This document shows positions 9,355 through 20,243 of a stretch of 64,000 bases of DNA, piece by piece; the first letter of the stretch is position 1, and each line of letters begins with the position of its first letter. Below the pieces are notes generated by a model. That model searched no databases, was not told the origin of the DNA, and was given only the letters and a program-made list of their open reading frames with translations. The translations under genes were made by a program, and so were the position numbers. The stretch lies in NCBI GenBank assembly GCA_032433765.1, contig JAVIAB010000051.1, forward strand, positions 78,484,244 through 78,548,243. Direction: 5' to 3'. This DNA comes from Megaustenia siamemsis (Eukaryota; Mollusca; Gastropoda; Stylommatophora; Ariophantidae).

Positions 9355-10015
9355 ACCTAACTAATAAATAACCCACAAGTGGATATCAAAATTGAAGGAA
9401 TAGACCGTGAGACAGTTCAGAACTATAACTACCTTGGACATACTATAACTAGTGATGGAAAATGTACAACTGAAATAAACAAAAGAATAGGAATGGCAAA
9501 AAGTAATTTTAATGTCACGAAGGACATACTAACATCAAAACAAATAACACCAAAGCTAAAACTAAGAATAGCAAAATGTTACATCTTCTCAATATTCCTA
9601 TATGGTGCTGAAACATGGACATTAGACAAGAAAACAGAACAGAGAATTGAAGCCTTCGAAATGTGGATATATAGAAGAATAGGTAGAATTGGATTTAAAG
9701 GAAAAGAAAACAAACGATGAAGTCTTAAAACAACTAAAAATGAAAAGAGAACTTCTGAACACAATTAGAACAAGACAAATGCGATTCGTGGGCCATGTTA
9801 AAAGACACAACAGCCTACTGAAAGTAATCCTGGATGGGGAAAATACAAGGTAAAAGAGGCAGAGGCAGACCAAGATTAACATGGACGAGTAACATCAAAA
9901 GATGGACAAATCAACCGATGACAACCTGCACCATCAAAGCAAGAGATAGAGCAGAATGGCGCTCTATGGTAGCCAACCTTCGTTGCGGAGACGGCACTCA
10001 ATGATGATGATGATG
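9355..10015 (+). mobile_element. LINE family B with perfect 12-bp TSD
   Basis: Flanked by aaataacaacta at 9343-9354 and 10016-10027. Encodes the B C-terminus: NYLGHTITSDGKC, FLYGAETWTLDKK, MWIYRRIGRIG. A frameshift at about 9695-9720 leads to the remaining VLKQLKMKRELLN and FVGHVKRHNSLLKV frame. A second frameshift lies near 9835 (ggatggggaaaatac). It ends in tcaatgatgatgatgatg. The element is about 660 bp and 5' truncated, and no catalytic RT motifs are included. Confidence 0.93.
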
Positions 10016-10154
10016 AAATAACAACTACAGACAACGGCAAGAAAGGCTTTTGCATTATTTCAAGTAGAGATTATGTGACGACTTTAGTGTAGTGAAGTGA
10101 TCACGTAGAGGAATTACAGTATCACATTCCCATAATATATATGGCCCATTTCGT

Positions 10155-10770
10155 CTTGTCAGACGGTCTAGTGGAGACTATTGTGTATTTTTTTTAGGTT
10201 TTGTTTTTGTCGAACAGCTTCTCTCGTGGCTAATTCTACCAATGATTGACAAACACAGGCGGTCACAGAATGAACAGGTCAGGTCCACTCATCCACAGGG
10301 TTTCCCATCCTTTTTCATGAGTCTTTTCTCTTCTAAGTTATGCCTTAGCACAGTCTCAAATGATGTTATACCATTCCTTATACATGCTCTCCATGATGTG
10401 CGATCAGGTGCCAGATGTTCCCAGTCATTTTCACAGATGGAGAAGTCATTCAGAGATGATTTACAGATATCTCTATATCGTAGTTTAGGTCTGCCGATTT
10501 GTCTTTTTCCGTGTATTCATCATCATCAAGTACTGCGCCTGCTGGCTTAGGTGATCATGTCTCTCCACAACTTTCGATCACGACAGTTATTTATCATTTC
10601 TGTTGTTGACCTTCTACCAAGCCATTCTCTTAAGCTGTCTGGTATCTTTTCTCTTTGCTTCCCTCTATCTCTTCGTCTGTGTGGTGTGTTCACCATATAG
10701 TATTTGCTTGAGGATGCTAACTTTTGCTTAACATGTTGCATTTAACAGAGCAGCTACATTAGCAAGGCTG
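10155..10770 (-). mobile_element. LINE family F, split by a D insertion
   Basis: Minus-strand remnant. It reads ILYGELTHGKRQIGRPKLRY-like sequence, then a piece ending in RTSWRACIRNGI and HNLEEKRLMKKDGKPCG, typical of LINE C-termini. The upstream part lies at 10677-10770 and the downstream part at 10155-10516, with family D (10517-10676) between. Related copies are at 39070-39485 and 42983-43205. All end just past a cgtctgacaag-type block. Confidence 0.78.
10517..10676 (-). mobile_element. LINE family D tail nested in F
   Basis: Encodes REKIPDSLREWLGRRSTTE and NNCRDRKLWRDMIT on the minus strand and ends in the D tail, tacttgatgatgatgaat when read in element orientation. Flanking F sequence resumes on both sides. 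Compared with the uninterrupted F at 39098-39130, the break lies inside aacacacggaaaa. Confidence 0.8.
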
Positions 10771-11280
10771 AACAGGTGTGACCAATCAATCAAAATAAAA
10801 TACTCCATTAGACTACAGGGCTTAAGCAAGACTTGCGAAATTTGAAACGTAAAAAAATTCAAAAATGATAAAGTAAAATACAAGGTATAGAAATTATGTG
10901 CGACAGGAAAGAGACCATGTTATTAAAGAAACCATTATTGAAACAAGAAAGCTAGTACAGCCATCTCCGATAAAACGCCCAGTAGATAAACTTCTTACAT
11001 CGGTTCAGGCAATGTCACAAGATCTAACGGTCTAAATCATAAAATAGGAAACAGTTAAAGGCGAACAACTGGAATATGAGCAGTGGAGAAAATAAACTGA
11101 TGGGAAAGATTTGAAATTATAAAAAGTACTTGGACAAAAAATAATAATTATGTAAAAGAGGTGAGAATTAAAAAAAAATATTTTTTCGCCGTTATCTTAT
11201 TACTTGGGTCTTCAAAAAAAAAGAGGGGGGTGGGGGGACACGGGGGGGGGGGGGGTATAGGCTGAAAAATAATAAATGCA
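10771..11280. other. Unassigned DNA ending in a G-rich tract
   Basis: No gene is recognised. At 11224-11258 the + strand has G runs of 6, 6 and 13, capable in principle of forming a G-quadruplex. Confidence 0.45.
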
Positions 11281-11284
11281 GCCT

Positions 11285-11440
11285 GTCCTCAGCTGTTGCC
11301 ACGAGGTGTTCCGATCTGAGTTTTTATTTCACTCCCAACAGAAAAAAAAAAACATTTGGACCCTATGGAGATTCGAACCCGCCTTATATTGTGCACACGA
11401 GAACAGTGTGTAAGCAGATAAACAATTTACAATGTCAACA
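11285..11440 (-). repeat. Dispersed tRNA-like repeat (possible SINE-4)
   Basis: ccacgaggtgttccgatctg followed by agtttttatttc is repeated at about 46130-46170. Further right, ggagattcgaacccgcc is a minus-strand B-box-like sequence, and similar context (gagaatcgaacc, then taacaattt) lies at 8224-8310. Two short families may be juxtaposed here. Confidence 0.4.
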
Positions 11441-11538
11441 CCCCAGAACTTCACACACACGAACGAATCAGGCAGGCGTTCACACAAAGCATATGTGTAT
11501 ATGTTAAGATGGCATTAGGAACAGTCGGTGTCACAAAG

Positions 11539-11906
11539 TAAAGTGAAAAAAGTAAAGAGCCCCGTCACGCCAAGTGGTGTATAGGGAAATATGGTGTTAG
11601 TGACCATAAATTTTACAGACCTTCAGCACATAATTTTTGGGGTAATGTTGGTCGGTATTACGCCCGTGCCGCTTTACCTTCCCAGAAAAAATCCGGTACC
11701 CATTAAAAGCTGGGTAAACCCGGAAGCCGTTGCTTGAAATCGAACCTTACCTCTTGTCCTTTGTAGTCCAGTTCACTAACCACTGAGCTATCGCGGCTCT
11801 CTATTTGTCCTAGTGGTACTGTAATAATAGGCTTGCTATCAGTAATTGGCACCACTACTGAGAACACTGCGATCCGGGCTTCTATTAGTTGGCTATCGCG
11901 GCGCCC
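11539..11906 (-). mobile_element. Composite SINE-1 with a second 5' module and 13-bp TSD
   Basis: Flanked by cggtgtcacaaag (11526-11538) and cggtgtaacaaag (11907-11919), one mismatch. Read on the minus strand, the 368-bp insert starts with ggggcgccgcgatagcc, an extra head-like module of about 105 bp. A complete SINE-1 with agccgcgatagctcagtgg follows. The TSD encloses both, so they moved as one unit. Confidence 0.87.
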
Positions 11907-12129
11907 CGGTGTAACAAAGGAACAGATAATTACGTTACAGTCCTTACCACTACTCTGATAAACCTTACATCAGAGGGGAAAGTCTTAGTACAACCGGTAG
12001 GCAACTACAGGTAAACAAGAAAAGATAAACTGGACATGTTGGCGGGGTTGTCAAATACACCGATTGGTGGATTGCTTGGGATAGTTTTCTTTTGAGGTTC
12101 GGTCAGGGATAAAAACCATAATACATACA

Positions 12130-12391
12130 GGGAGCCGCTATAGCTCAGTGGTTAGTGAACTGGACTACAAAGGACAAGAGGTAGGGTTCGATCCCAACCG
12201 ACGGCTTCCGGTTAACCCAGCCTTTAATGGGTAACGGATTTTTTTAGGGGGAAAGTAAAGCGGCACGGGCGTAATACCAACCACATTACCCCAAAAATTA
12301 TGTGCCGAGGGGCTGTTAAATTTATGGTCACTAACACCATATTCCCTATACGCCACTTGGTGTGACGGGGGTACTTTCCTTTTTTTTTTTA
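12130..12391 (+). mobile_element. SINE-1, full length
   Basis: Starts gggagccgctatagctcag and keeps the A box (tagctcagtggttag), the B box (ggttcgatcccaacc) and the body. It ends gacgggggtactttcc followed by about ten T. No convincing TSD is seen. Confidence 0.93.
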
Positions 12392-12427
12392 CTTTAAGAC
12401 CCGAGGAGAAATGGACAAAATAGAACA

Positions 12428-12531
12428 AAAATGGTATGGCTAAAGCTTTACGTAATTAATGGACGACACAAATTTGAACGACGTTTCGGCTCAATAGGCT
12501 TTCAGCATGAGCAATAAACAACACACACACA

Positions 12532-12575
<44 letters not shown>
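12428..12575. repeat. Fold-back-type repeat arm plus (TA)n
   Basis: tggtatggctaaagctttacg, then gacgtttcggctcaatagg, then caataaacaacacac leads into (TA)n. Same block order as 22010-22160 and 44020-44150. Only the left arm is present here. Confidence 0.75.
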
Positions 12576-12577
<2 letters not shown>

Positions 12578-13214
12578 GTAAATAAAATTAGTCCAACATA
12601 GCTGACTAATAATTAAGTTTCTAAAACAAAATAATTTCCAACTAGAATGAGAAATACAAATAAAAATGTCTTCCCTGCGTATAGTGCTGTGGCCGGAAGG
12701 AAAATGAACGAGGGCTAGTCTTCGCAGGATACCCGGTGCAGTAAGGGTTCTAAAAATATGGGGGGGGGGAGAGGCGGATATTGTATAGGTTACCTCAACT
12801 ATAACGTTACCGGCAATGTCAATAAGTATCTACTTATATACAACCGTGCGAGAACACACATACCTGTGTGTATATATGTATATATAACATATAACATATA
12901 TACACTACATATATATATATATATCACCATTTATACATGTATATATATACATACACACGTACGTGTGCATACACATGCATGTGAAAAAGTAGGCATACAT
13001 CATATATATCCAGAAGTGTCCATACCTAGGCCCGTGTGCATACACAAAGCACACAGAATAGACCAGATGAATACAAGGTACCCGAAAGGATGAAAGAGTG
13101 AGATGTGTCATAGTGAGATTCACTAAGAACAAAGAGGTAAATTACCATGAAGTGCAGACCTGAACAGGCTCGCTTACACGGATCGGGTTCTGCCGTACAC
13201 AAGAGGTTCAATCA
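12576..13214. other. Unassigned DNA with TA and CA microsatellite
   Basis: No gene is supported. A TA-rich and TACA-rich stretch covers about 12855-12990. A (G)9 run lies at 12761-12769. Confidence 0.5.
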
Positions 13215-14965
13215 CTCCATAGCTTAAAATTGCTACGTTATTAAGGACAAAATTGGGGACAAGGGGCCAACAACTATAGGGGCACCATCCTCCAGAGTAT
13301 GACTGGAAAGGCATTCGCAAGAATTGTTCTAAAGCGCCGACATCAACTGGCAAAATATATCTTTCCCGAGACCCAGTATTTTAGATAGAGCAGGACGGTC
13401 AACCCAGATACTGTTTGTACTCTTCGACGTATGCAGGAAAAGTGTAAGAATCAGAAAAACTTCCGTAATTGTTGCCTTCGTTGATGTAAAAATGTATTTT
13501 GAAACTGTGAGCAGAATAGGTCTATATAAGGTACCGGAAAATGTTCGCTGTCCAACTACATTACTCGAGATGATCAAGTCATTTCAGCGTAATATGTCTG
13601 CCAGTATTCAATTCTGGTGGCAGATTATGCCAGCCATTTGACGTCAAATATGGAGTCAAGTAGGAATGTGTCCGTGATTCGATCCTATTCGGAATCTATT
13701 TTGCTGTCCTTTTACACAATGCTTCTGATGCTGTCCCTAGGGACGTCTACATTTGAACAATATTGAACGGCTCCTTATTTAATCCAGCTCGTCTGATAGC
13801 AACATTTAAAACAACTGAGGTCCTAATCGAGAAGTTCTATTCGCTGATAATGCAGCACTGGTTGTTCATGATGAATCCGTCATACAGTCAATGATTGACA
13901 ATCTAGGTGGATTGTGTGGCTTATTCTCCTTGTCAATACGTTTTCAGAAGACTGTGATGCTGCAACAGGGTGGAACCAGAGCAGCAACTACATAATTAAA
14001 TAACACATCTCTTGAATTTGTGCGGAAGTGAAACCACCTCGGCTCTACACTCACAAACACCATTTAACTGGATGAAGAGGTAATTACCTGAATCGGAAAG
14101 ACAGCTTCAATATTTGGTAAACTTAAGCATTGAGCATGGGCGAACAAAGACATGGCAGGACAAAATCACTAACATAGAATTATGGAAATGTACCAGTCAA
14201 ATACCAATGGTTAAAGAGATACAGCGAAGACGATGGCGCTGGATAGGACACACACTACGGAAGCCAACTGAGAGTATTACATAACATGTCCTTTTTGGAA
14301 TCCCCAGGGGAAAAGACAAAGAGGAAGACCAAGGAATTCTTGGAGAAGACAGATAGAAGTAGAGATGAAGATGATGGGGAAGACATGAAATGATCTTAAA
14401 AGAATGGCAAAAAACAGAATGACTTGGAAAATGTTTGTTGAAGACCTATGCTCCACTGGGAGCTAAAAAGGTAGAAGAAGATGGGCGAACAAAGTTAACA
14501 CCCAGGACACACAAATCTAATTAACCAAAGCTGTGTGCCTATCATACTTCTATATGGATCATAAACTTGGACTAACTATGCAGGGCATGAGAGTAGGTTA
14601 AACAGTTTTCGTGTGCGTTGCCTTGTGCATCAATGGCTGGACAAAGTTACCAAATCTAAAATGAGGCAACCCCTCATCCATCACGGCAACAATTAGGGGT
14701 CGGAGAATAAAGTGGTTGGGTCAGAAGAAAGGATGACAATCTTATTCCCGAACAATTATTTTATAGAAAACTTGGGGACGGAAAGAGACAAAAGGGCAGA
14801 CCAGTGCTGAGATATTGGGATTTTTGCAGGGTCTCCTTGAGTGAATTCTCTAATATCGAAAGAAATTGGGAAAGTCTGGCATCAGATCCAAGCACATAGT
14901 GAACAGTAAAAAACGACATAGATAGCAACATTCCAGGAAAAGATGTTAAAATCAGAACACAAAAA
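13215..14965 (+). mobile_element. LINE family G, decayed, with E nested inside
   Basis: Shows RT domain remnants in several frames: NYRGTTILQSMTGKAFARI (about 13250-13310), then TVCTLRRMQEKCKNQKNF, then LFNPARL and the region before the DD box. The C-terminal part follows: ILLYGS, W..YAGHESRLNSFRVRCL, and LGDGKRQKGRPVLRYWDFC at about 14770-14830. Stops and frameshifts are frequent. The element resumes after the E insertion at 14495. RT active-site residues are lost. Confidence 0.82.
14150..14480 (+). mobile_element. LINE family E with perfect 14-bp TSD
   Basis: Flanked by atgggcgaacaaag at 14136-14149 and 14481-14494. Encodes WQDKITNIELWKC, RRRWRWIGHTLRKPTESI and similar C-terminal RTE-like sequence, with a frameshift near 14290. 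It ends in ggtagaagaag. The copy at 22950-23382 is better preserved. Confidence 0.94.
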
Positions 14966-15099
14966 GCGCAGGGGAAAGGAGATGGGGCTAGGCATCATAA
15001 ATGTATCTTTTTCACCATGTGGTCGGATCTGTTAATCCACAATTGAGAAAAGTTATTCAGTAAATCAAACAGCATCCAGCATGAAACATTAATATATTA

Positions 15100-15425
15100 G
15101 GGGCCTCGGTAGCCTATTTGGGAAAAACCACTCGACTGGACTACCGACGTTCGGACAACCCGTGTTCGATTCCCGTTGGGAGCAGTGTGAATTGTACTCG
15201 TGGTTGGAAAAAAAAAATACCCCCACGGTCGACCCAGCCGTTGGCAAAAATGGGTACCAGGGTATTACCCTGGGAAGGTGAGAAATGTTGCCTCGCATCT
15301 GAGTTTAGATGCTTGAGACGACCCTATACAGAAATCTCCGAACATTTCTGGATAGGCGGCCGAGCACATATGGGTGGAAACTCGCGTGCTAAGACGCCGG
15401 TTCAAGTCTCGTACTTTACCTTTAC
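15100..15425 (+). mobile_element. SINE-3 (tRNA-derived, possibly two-headed)
   Basis: The 5' part begins ggggcctcggtagcctatt and has a B-box-like gtgttcgattcccg at about 15162-15175. A body with gggtaccagggtattaccc follows. Near the 3' end, ggcggccgagcacatatggg through ccggttcaagtctcg looks like a second tRNA-type region. Only one copy lies in this window, so its ends are uncertain. Confidence 0.55.
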
Positions 15426-15603
15426 CTTACTAATATATTACCCAAATACTGACAAATCATGATCTTTTGTTACCAACTGCCTGTTAAGATACCAAAGGCT
15501 ATATTTGCCGGAGATAGTTAGCTAAATGACATTGGTCTCAAATATTGGGATTCTTTGGCAACTTAAAATATATATTTTTTAAGGACACCTTACTAGCCCT
15601 TGT

Positions 15604-15985
15604 TTTTTCGTGAAATCCTCTACCATATGTCCAGGTTTTAGCTGTTATAAATAGCCCGAAAGCTAAATTCTTTTCGTGAAATCCTCTACCATATGTCCAG
15701 GTTTTAGCTGTTATAAATAGCCCGAAAGCTAAATTCTTTTCGTGAAATCCTCTACCATATGTCCAGGTTTTAGCTGTCATAAATAGCCCGAAAGCTAAAT
15801 TCTTTTCGTGAAATCCTCTACCATATGTCCAGGTTTTACCTGTTATAAATAGCCCGAAAGCTAAATTCTTTTCGTGAAATCCTCTACCATATGTCCAGGT
15901 TTTAGTTGTTATAAATAACCCGAAAGCTAAATTCTTTTCCTGAAATCCTCTACCATATGTCCAGGTTTTAGCTGTTAGAAATACT
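15604..15985. repeat. 66-bp tandem repeat, about 6 copies
   Basis: cgtgaaatcctctaccatat recurs every 66 bp from 15609. The unit also contains tccaggttttagctgttata and agcccgaaagctaaattc. The copies are almost identical and the last one is partial. Confidence 0.95.
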
Positions 15986-16499
15986 GTAGTTGGAAAGGTT
16001 CGCTCTTCTCTTTAATTATTGTATTCTTTATGTGTCTTTGTATATGTTACTTCTTCTCGTGCCCCTTTCTCTTCCTTTATTTCTTCCTCTTCTCCTTGTC
16101 CTAGTCTTTGGCTTGTCCTCTATGTCTTGAGGCATTTTGCAGATGACCGTGAAAAATTCCACCATTTTCTGTCCCGGTTCCCCTAAGTCTGGACCACACG
16201 GTGCAATGCTGCCTCCGCTGACTTTTGCCTGCATCTTGTTTACTTTCGCTAAGGCAGTTCTTGCTATGATCTTTATAACCAGTGTACGGGTACAGGACTG
16301 CTGTTATCATAGCCAGGCTTAGAATAAGATACTAAACAATTATATTAATCTTTCATTTTACTCTGTACTGTCATCATTGTATTTTTGCATTTCCCTTCTT
16401 CTTTATGGCAAACCTATTTCTGAGGACATCTATTACATCTCCCTTCTTTGTGATACCCGCTCTCTGTTTTGTTACACCCGCTCCATTCTAGGTGCTACC
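15986..16499. other. Unassigned DNA with a minus-strand ORF
   Basis: A 68-codon minus-strand frame (16028-16234) includes SIAPCGPDLGEPGQKMVEFF and ends in an Arg-rich tail. The composition looks protein-like, but I do not recognise a family. It may be part of an unlisted transposable element. Confidence 0.3.
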
Positions 16500-16830
16500 C
16501 GCTACTATTTTCTGACACCGGTTCATTCTTTGTGACCTCCTCCTTTGTAGCAATTGTTCATTTCTTTGTGCCACCAGCACACTTTTGTATAACACCCATT
16601 CCTTTGTAGCAATTGCTCATTTCTTTATGCCACCAGCATACTTTTGTATAACACCCATTCCTTTGTAGCAATTGTTCATTTCTTTATGCCACCAGCACAC
16701 TTTTATATAACACCCATTCCTTTGTAGCAATTGTTCATTTCTTTATGCCACCAGCACTCTTTTGTATGACACACATTCCTTTGTAGCAATTGTTCATTTC
16801 TTTATTCCACCAGTTCTTTCTTTTGTGACA
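16500..16830. repeat. 59-bp tandem repeat, about 5 copies
   Basis: tcctttgtagcaattgttca recurs at 16541, 16600, 16659 and onward, with tgccaccagcacacttttg in each unit. Degenerate relatives continue to about 16950. Confidence 0.93.
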
Positions 16831-16949
16831 TTCACTCCATTTTTTTTACACCAACCGCTCCTTAGTGTCAACTATTTCCTTTTTTATGACAGCCACTCCA
16901 TTTTGTACCAGCTACTCCTTCCCGACAACACTTTTGCTTTGTAACTCGC

Positions 16950-18155
16950 CCTCTTCATCTGTGTCAAGCTCTCCTCTTTTTTGAATTAATCCTTCTTTGT
17001 TCTACCAACATTTTCTTGTGTGGCACCTTCGCAACCATTTCAATTGTAAGCTTCTCTTATTTTGCTGGTACCTTCTTTTATTACTGTTTCACATCTATTA
17101 TTGTTGCCGATAAGGGCAAAGTCCAGTGTCGGTCTCCTTGCAAAATATACATTCAAATCCACGTGTAAATCAAACTTTAAACTGTAAAGCAAAGTACAAG
17201 TAAATAATAGTTCGAGTTATACAAAACATGCTGTAAATGGCGACGCACAAAGAGCAAAACGTGGGGCTAAGCAGTAATACAATGAAATAAAACGTTAAGA
17301 TATCCACTGAATGAAAAATAAATCCACGCAAATGCTCTATAACAGACGATCTTCAAAAGATCAGCAATGGATGAAAATATGGTCTCTAAGGATCGAAAGA
17401 AGAAAAGGAGAAAAAATGAAAACTCGGTGGATGGAATCAATGATCTAGCCCATTTTAGTAACAATTACAATAGAGAAACTGGTTATCGACAATGCCCTCT
17501 GTCGGTGCCCGCTCGTCTCGATTTATTTACATTGATTATTCACATGAACCTTTCAACTCCCAGACGAACGAGCCCGACTCGAGGTTTTATTTACAAAAAC
17601 GCCAATTTCTGCAAGAACAAGGGTAAAACACAAAAAGGGATCGAGAAAAGAGTGAAAAATGATTAAATTGGGGGGTAAGAAACAAAGGCCATTGAAACTC
17701 TTCAGATGGCGGTCGGGTAGCAGAAATTCCAATTACGATCGGACAGGGAGAGTGGAAATTTCATTGAGTCTCTCTGCTAGGGTGGACATTCGACTACCGC
17801 GATCACAACAGCGTTCTCGCTACAGACTGGTGTAACGGAAATAGCCAATACACATGCGCAAGACACCATTATTGGCCACTTTAGACACATACAGCTGTAC
17901 TGATGTTGGTTTAAACAAAGATCGAAGAAACAGTCCCCCTCCCCCTTTTTTTTACTGAAATATTAGAGATGCAGTAAATATATTCAGGGCGACATCTTTA
18001 ACAGGATAAACATCATGGAGAAGTGCAGAGAAAATAGCGTACAACTGCATACATACTTTAAAGATTACAGCAAGCCTTTGACTATATGCAACATGAAAGA
18101 AAAAAAAACTGGAATATTATGAAAGACATGGGCTTTCAAACACACATGGAAGGTG
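16950..18155. other. Unassigned DNA
   Basis: No recognised gene. A 99-codon plus-strand frame at 17367-17666 has no motif I can name. Confidence 0.4.
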
Positions 18156-18157
18156 CC

Positions 18158-18310
18158 CTATGCGCTTTGCTAGGCGTATGCGGAATATAGTACTTGTGAC
18201 CATATTCTTGTATCACCATGACACATTTTTGAGTCATGTGGTCAGAATCACGCCAGGCCGCCTTTACTTCCCAGAAAAATCTTTAGTGTCCATTTTAGAG
18301 GTTGTATTGC
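18158..18310 (-). mobile_element. SINE-1 remnant, decayed
   Basis: Minus-strand SINE-1 order is visible: gctaggcgtatgcggaatat, gtgaccata, cacatttttgagtcatgtgg and ttacttcccagaaaaatc. Divergence is much higher than in other copies. Confidence 0.65.
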
Positions 18311-18338
18311 AGGACACTTAATACACCTAATCACAAAC

Positions 18339-18590
18339 AGCAAACAGCTATAGAACAGTTATAGAACAGCTATAGAACAGCTATAGAACAGTTATAGAAC
18401 AGCTATAGAACAGCTATAGAACAGTTATAGAACAGCTATAGAACAGTTATAGAACAGCTATAGAACAGTTATAGAACAGTTATAGAACAGCTATAGAACA
18501 GCTATAGAACAGCTATAGAATAGTTATAGAACAGCTATAGAACAGTTATAGAACAGCTATAGAACAGTTATAGAACAGCTATAGAACAGC
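18339..18590. repeat. 11-bp tandem repeat, about 22 copies
   Basis: The unit is aacagctatag or aacagttatag, with the C/T variants mixed along the array. Its right end abuts LINE D sequence. Confidence 0.95.
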
Positions 18591-18599
18591 GGGCGAAAC

Positions 18600-19395
18600 A
18601 TCACATTTGTTGGAAGTAGAAAATGGGGCGAGGCAGGGATGCATTCTCTCTCCACACCTCCCACACAACATCTATGCTGAGAACATCATGATAAATGTCA
18701 GAAATAATGACAATCTTGTGAAGTTCGACCCTTTCACAATAAATGGCAACATAATTCCAGAACTCAGATAAGCTGATGACACTGTTTTCAACTCAAACAA
18801 CGGAGAAGGATTAAAAGAGACAATTGAATCGGTTAAAAACACAATGAAGAGTAAAACCACTATTTAAACATACAGAAATCCAAGATTATGTTTCTTGACA
18901 AAGCAAAAAGTAAACATAAAATTTTCATAAATAAGATTAACAAACCAAAAATATATGAAGTCTATAATAATTTACAAGAAAATCACTGGAGTCTGTAGAA
19001 ATGTGGGTTTACAGAACAATGTTGAGAATACCATGGACAGCTAAGAAGAGTAATACAAATGTTCTGAAAGAGGTCAAAGCAAAACGAGAGCTAATCTCAA
19101 ATATTAGGAAGAAACAATCATCATTTTTTGGCCGTGTAATGAGAAGAGAACAACTGGAATATATTGTAACAACTGGAAAAATTGAGGGACGAAGAGATAG
19201 AGGGAAGCAAATATAAAAAATACTAGACAGCTTAATAAGGCTGCTTATTAGACAGCTAATACCAGACAGCCAAGAATGGCTTGGCAGAAGGCCAACAACA
19301 GAAATGATAAATAACTGTCGAGATCGAAAGATGTGGAGAGACATGATCACCTACGCCAGCAGGCCCGGTACTTGATGATGATAATAATTAACAGT
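18600..19395 (+). mobile_element. LINE family D with RT-domain remnant
   Basis: The first part encodes RT palm sequence in broken frames: GCILSPH, NIYAENIM..VRNNDNLVKF, then ADDTVFNSNNGEGL. ADDT is the catalytic YADD box, and its preceding codon is a stop. After an internal deletion near 18980 it continues with MWVYRTMLRIPWTAKKSN, FGRVMRREQLEYIVTTG and RDRKMWRDMITYASRPGT. The tail is tgatgatgataataatt. This is the longest D copy here, and a pseudogene. Confidence 0.87.
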
Positions 19396-19436
19396 ATGGA
19401 CTGACAGACTTGGATACAAAGAAGTCAATACAAAAA

Positions 19437-19830
19437 TTAAATGCCTTGAAGAATAATACAGACACAATACCGACAAAGTAGTAAAATTAAAACTGCTGAG
19501 GTCTTATATTTTCCCGATGACAACATATGGTTGTGTATCATGGACAATCTTCCAAAGAACAATGAAAAATATGGATTAATTCGAAACAAAATATTACAGA
19601 AAAATATCGTGGATGCCTTGGGTAATGAAACAAATGAGAAGATATTAAAAGACATGAACGTAGGAAATAATTGACTTATAAACATCCTACAGACGAAATT
19701 AAAATACAACTGTCAAAGACAGTGGGTTGTACATTGCAATTATGGAATGCATGGTCTCAGGAAGACGAGACAAGATCAGTATAAGAAGTTGGTTTCAAGA
19801 TATCAAAGAAACTTTGAACATGGACAACAT
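19437..19830 (+). mobile_element. LINE family H remnant
   Basis: Frames give KLLRSYIFPMTTYGCVSWT, YYRKISWMPWV, then SIRSWFQDIKETLNMDN, typical of C-termini in RTE-like elements. Several stops are present. No other copy was found in the window. Confidence 0.65.
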
Positions 19831-19849
19831 ACCAGTTTCACACCGACAT

Positions 19850-19945
19850 CCGCGTATCAATGTGCTCCTCGCCATACAGGCAGATATTCTCCAACTTCCG
19901 AGGTAGTCTCATGTTTTTTTATCGTTGAAAGTTTTGGTTATTATT
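19850..19945. repeat. Dispersed repeat R5, short copy
   Basis: cctcgcc.tacaggcagat, acttccgaggtagtc and tcatgtttttttatcg align with 24270-24340. Confidence 0.6.
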
Positions 19946-20195
19946 TGTGTGTGGATTTATCCTATCTGTTTTACCCGAGCAGCAGCCATTTCTCACCTAC
20001 TCTTTTCGATTTCCAACAAACAAGAGTTCTTTAACGATTCTTCGTTGTTTGCAACCATCAGGCGTTTCAAAATCGGTGCCATTTGGTAGCCAATCTTATT
20101 TGCTTTATATATCTTCTATCTCTTTACTATGTATTTTTCTGTCGTCGGTAGAAATACTGCCAACAGAGTATATCCAACTAAATCATATGTATGTT

Positions 20196-20243
<48 letters not shown>

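Noticed and set aside
16028..16234. Ribosomal protein L11-like resemblance (GPDLGEPGQKMVEF)
   Set aside because: The similarity is to a short Gly/Pro motif only, and the remainder does not follow the family.
17367..17666. 99-codon Lys/Arg-rich ORF
   Set aside because: No motif, no splice or repeat support, and ordinary length for chance in AT-rich DNA.
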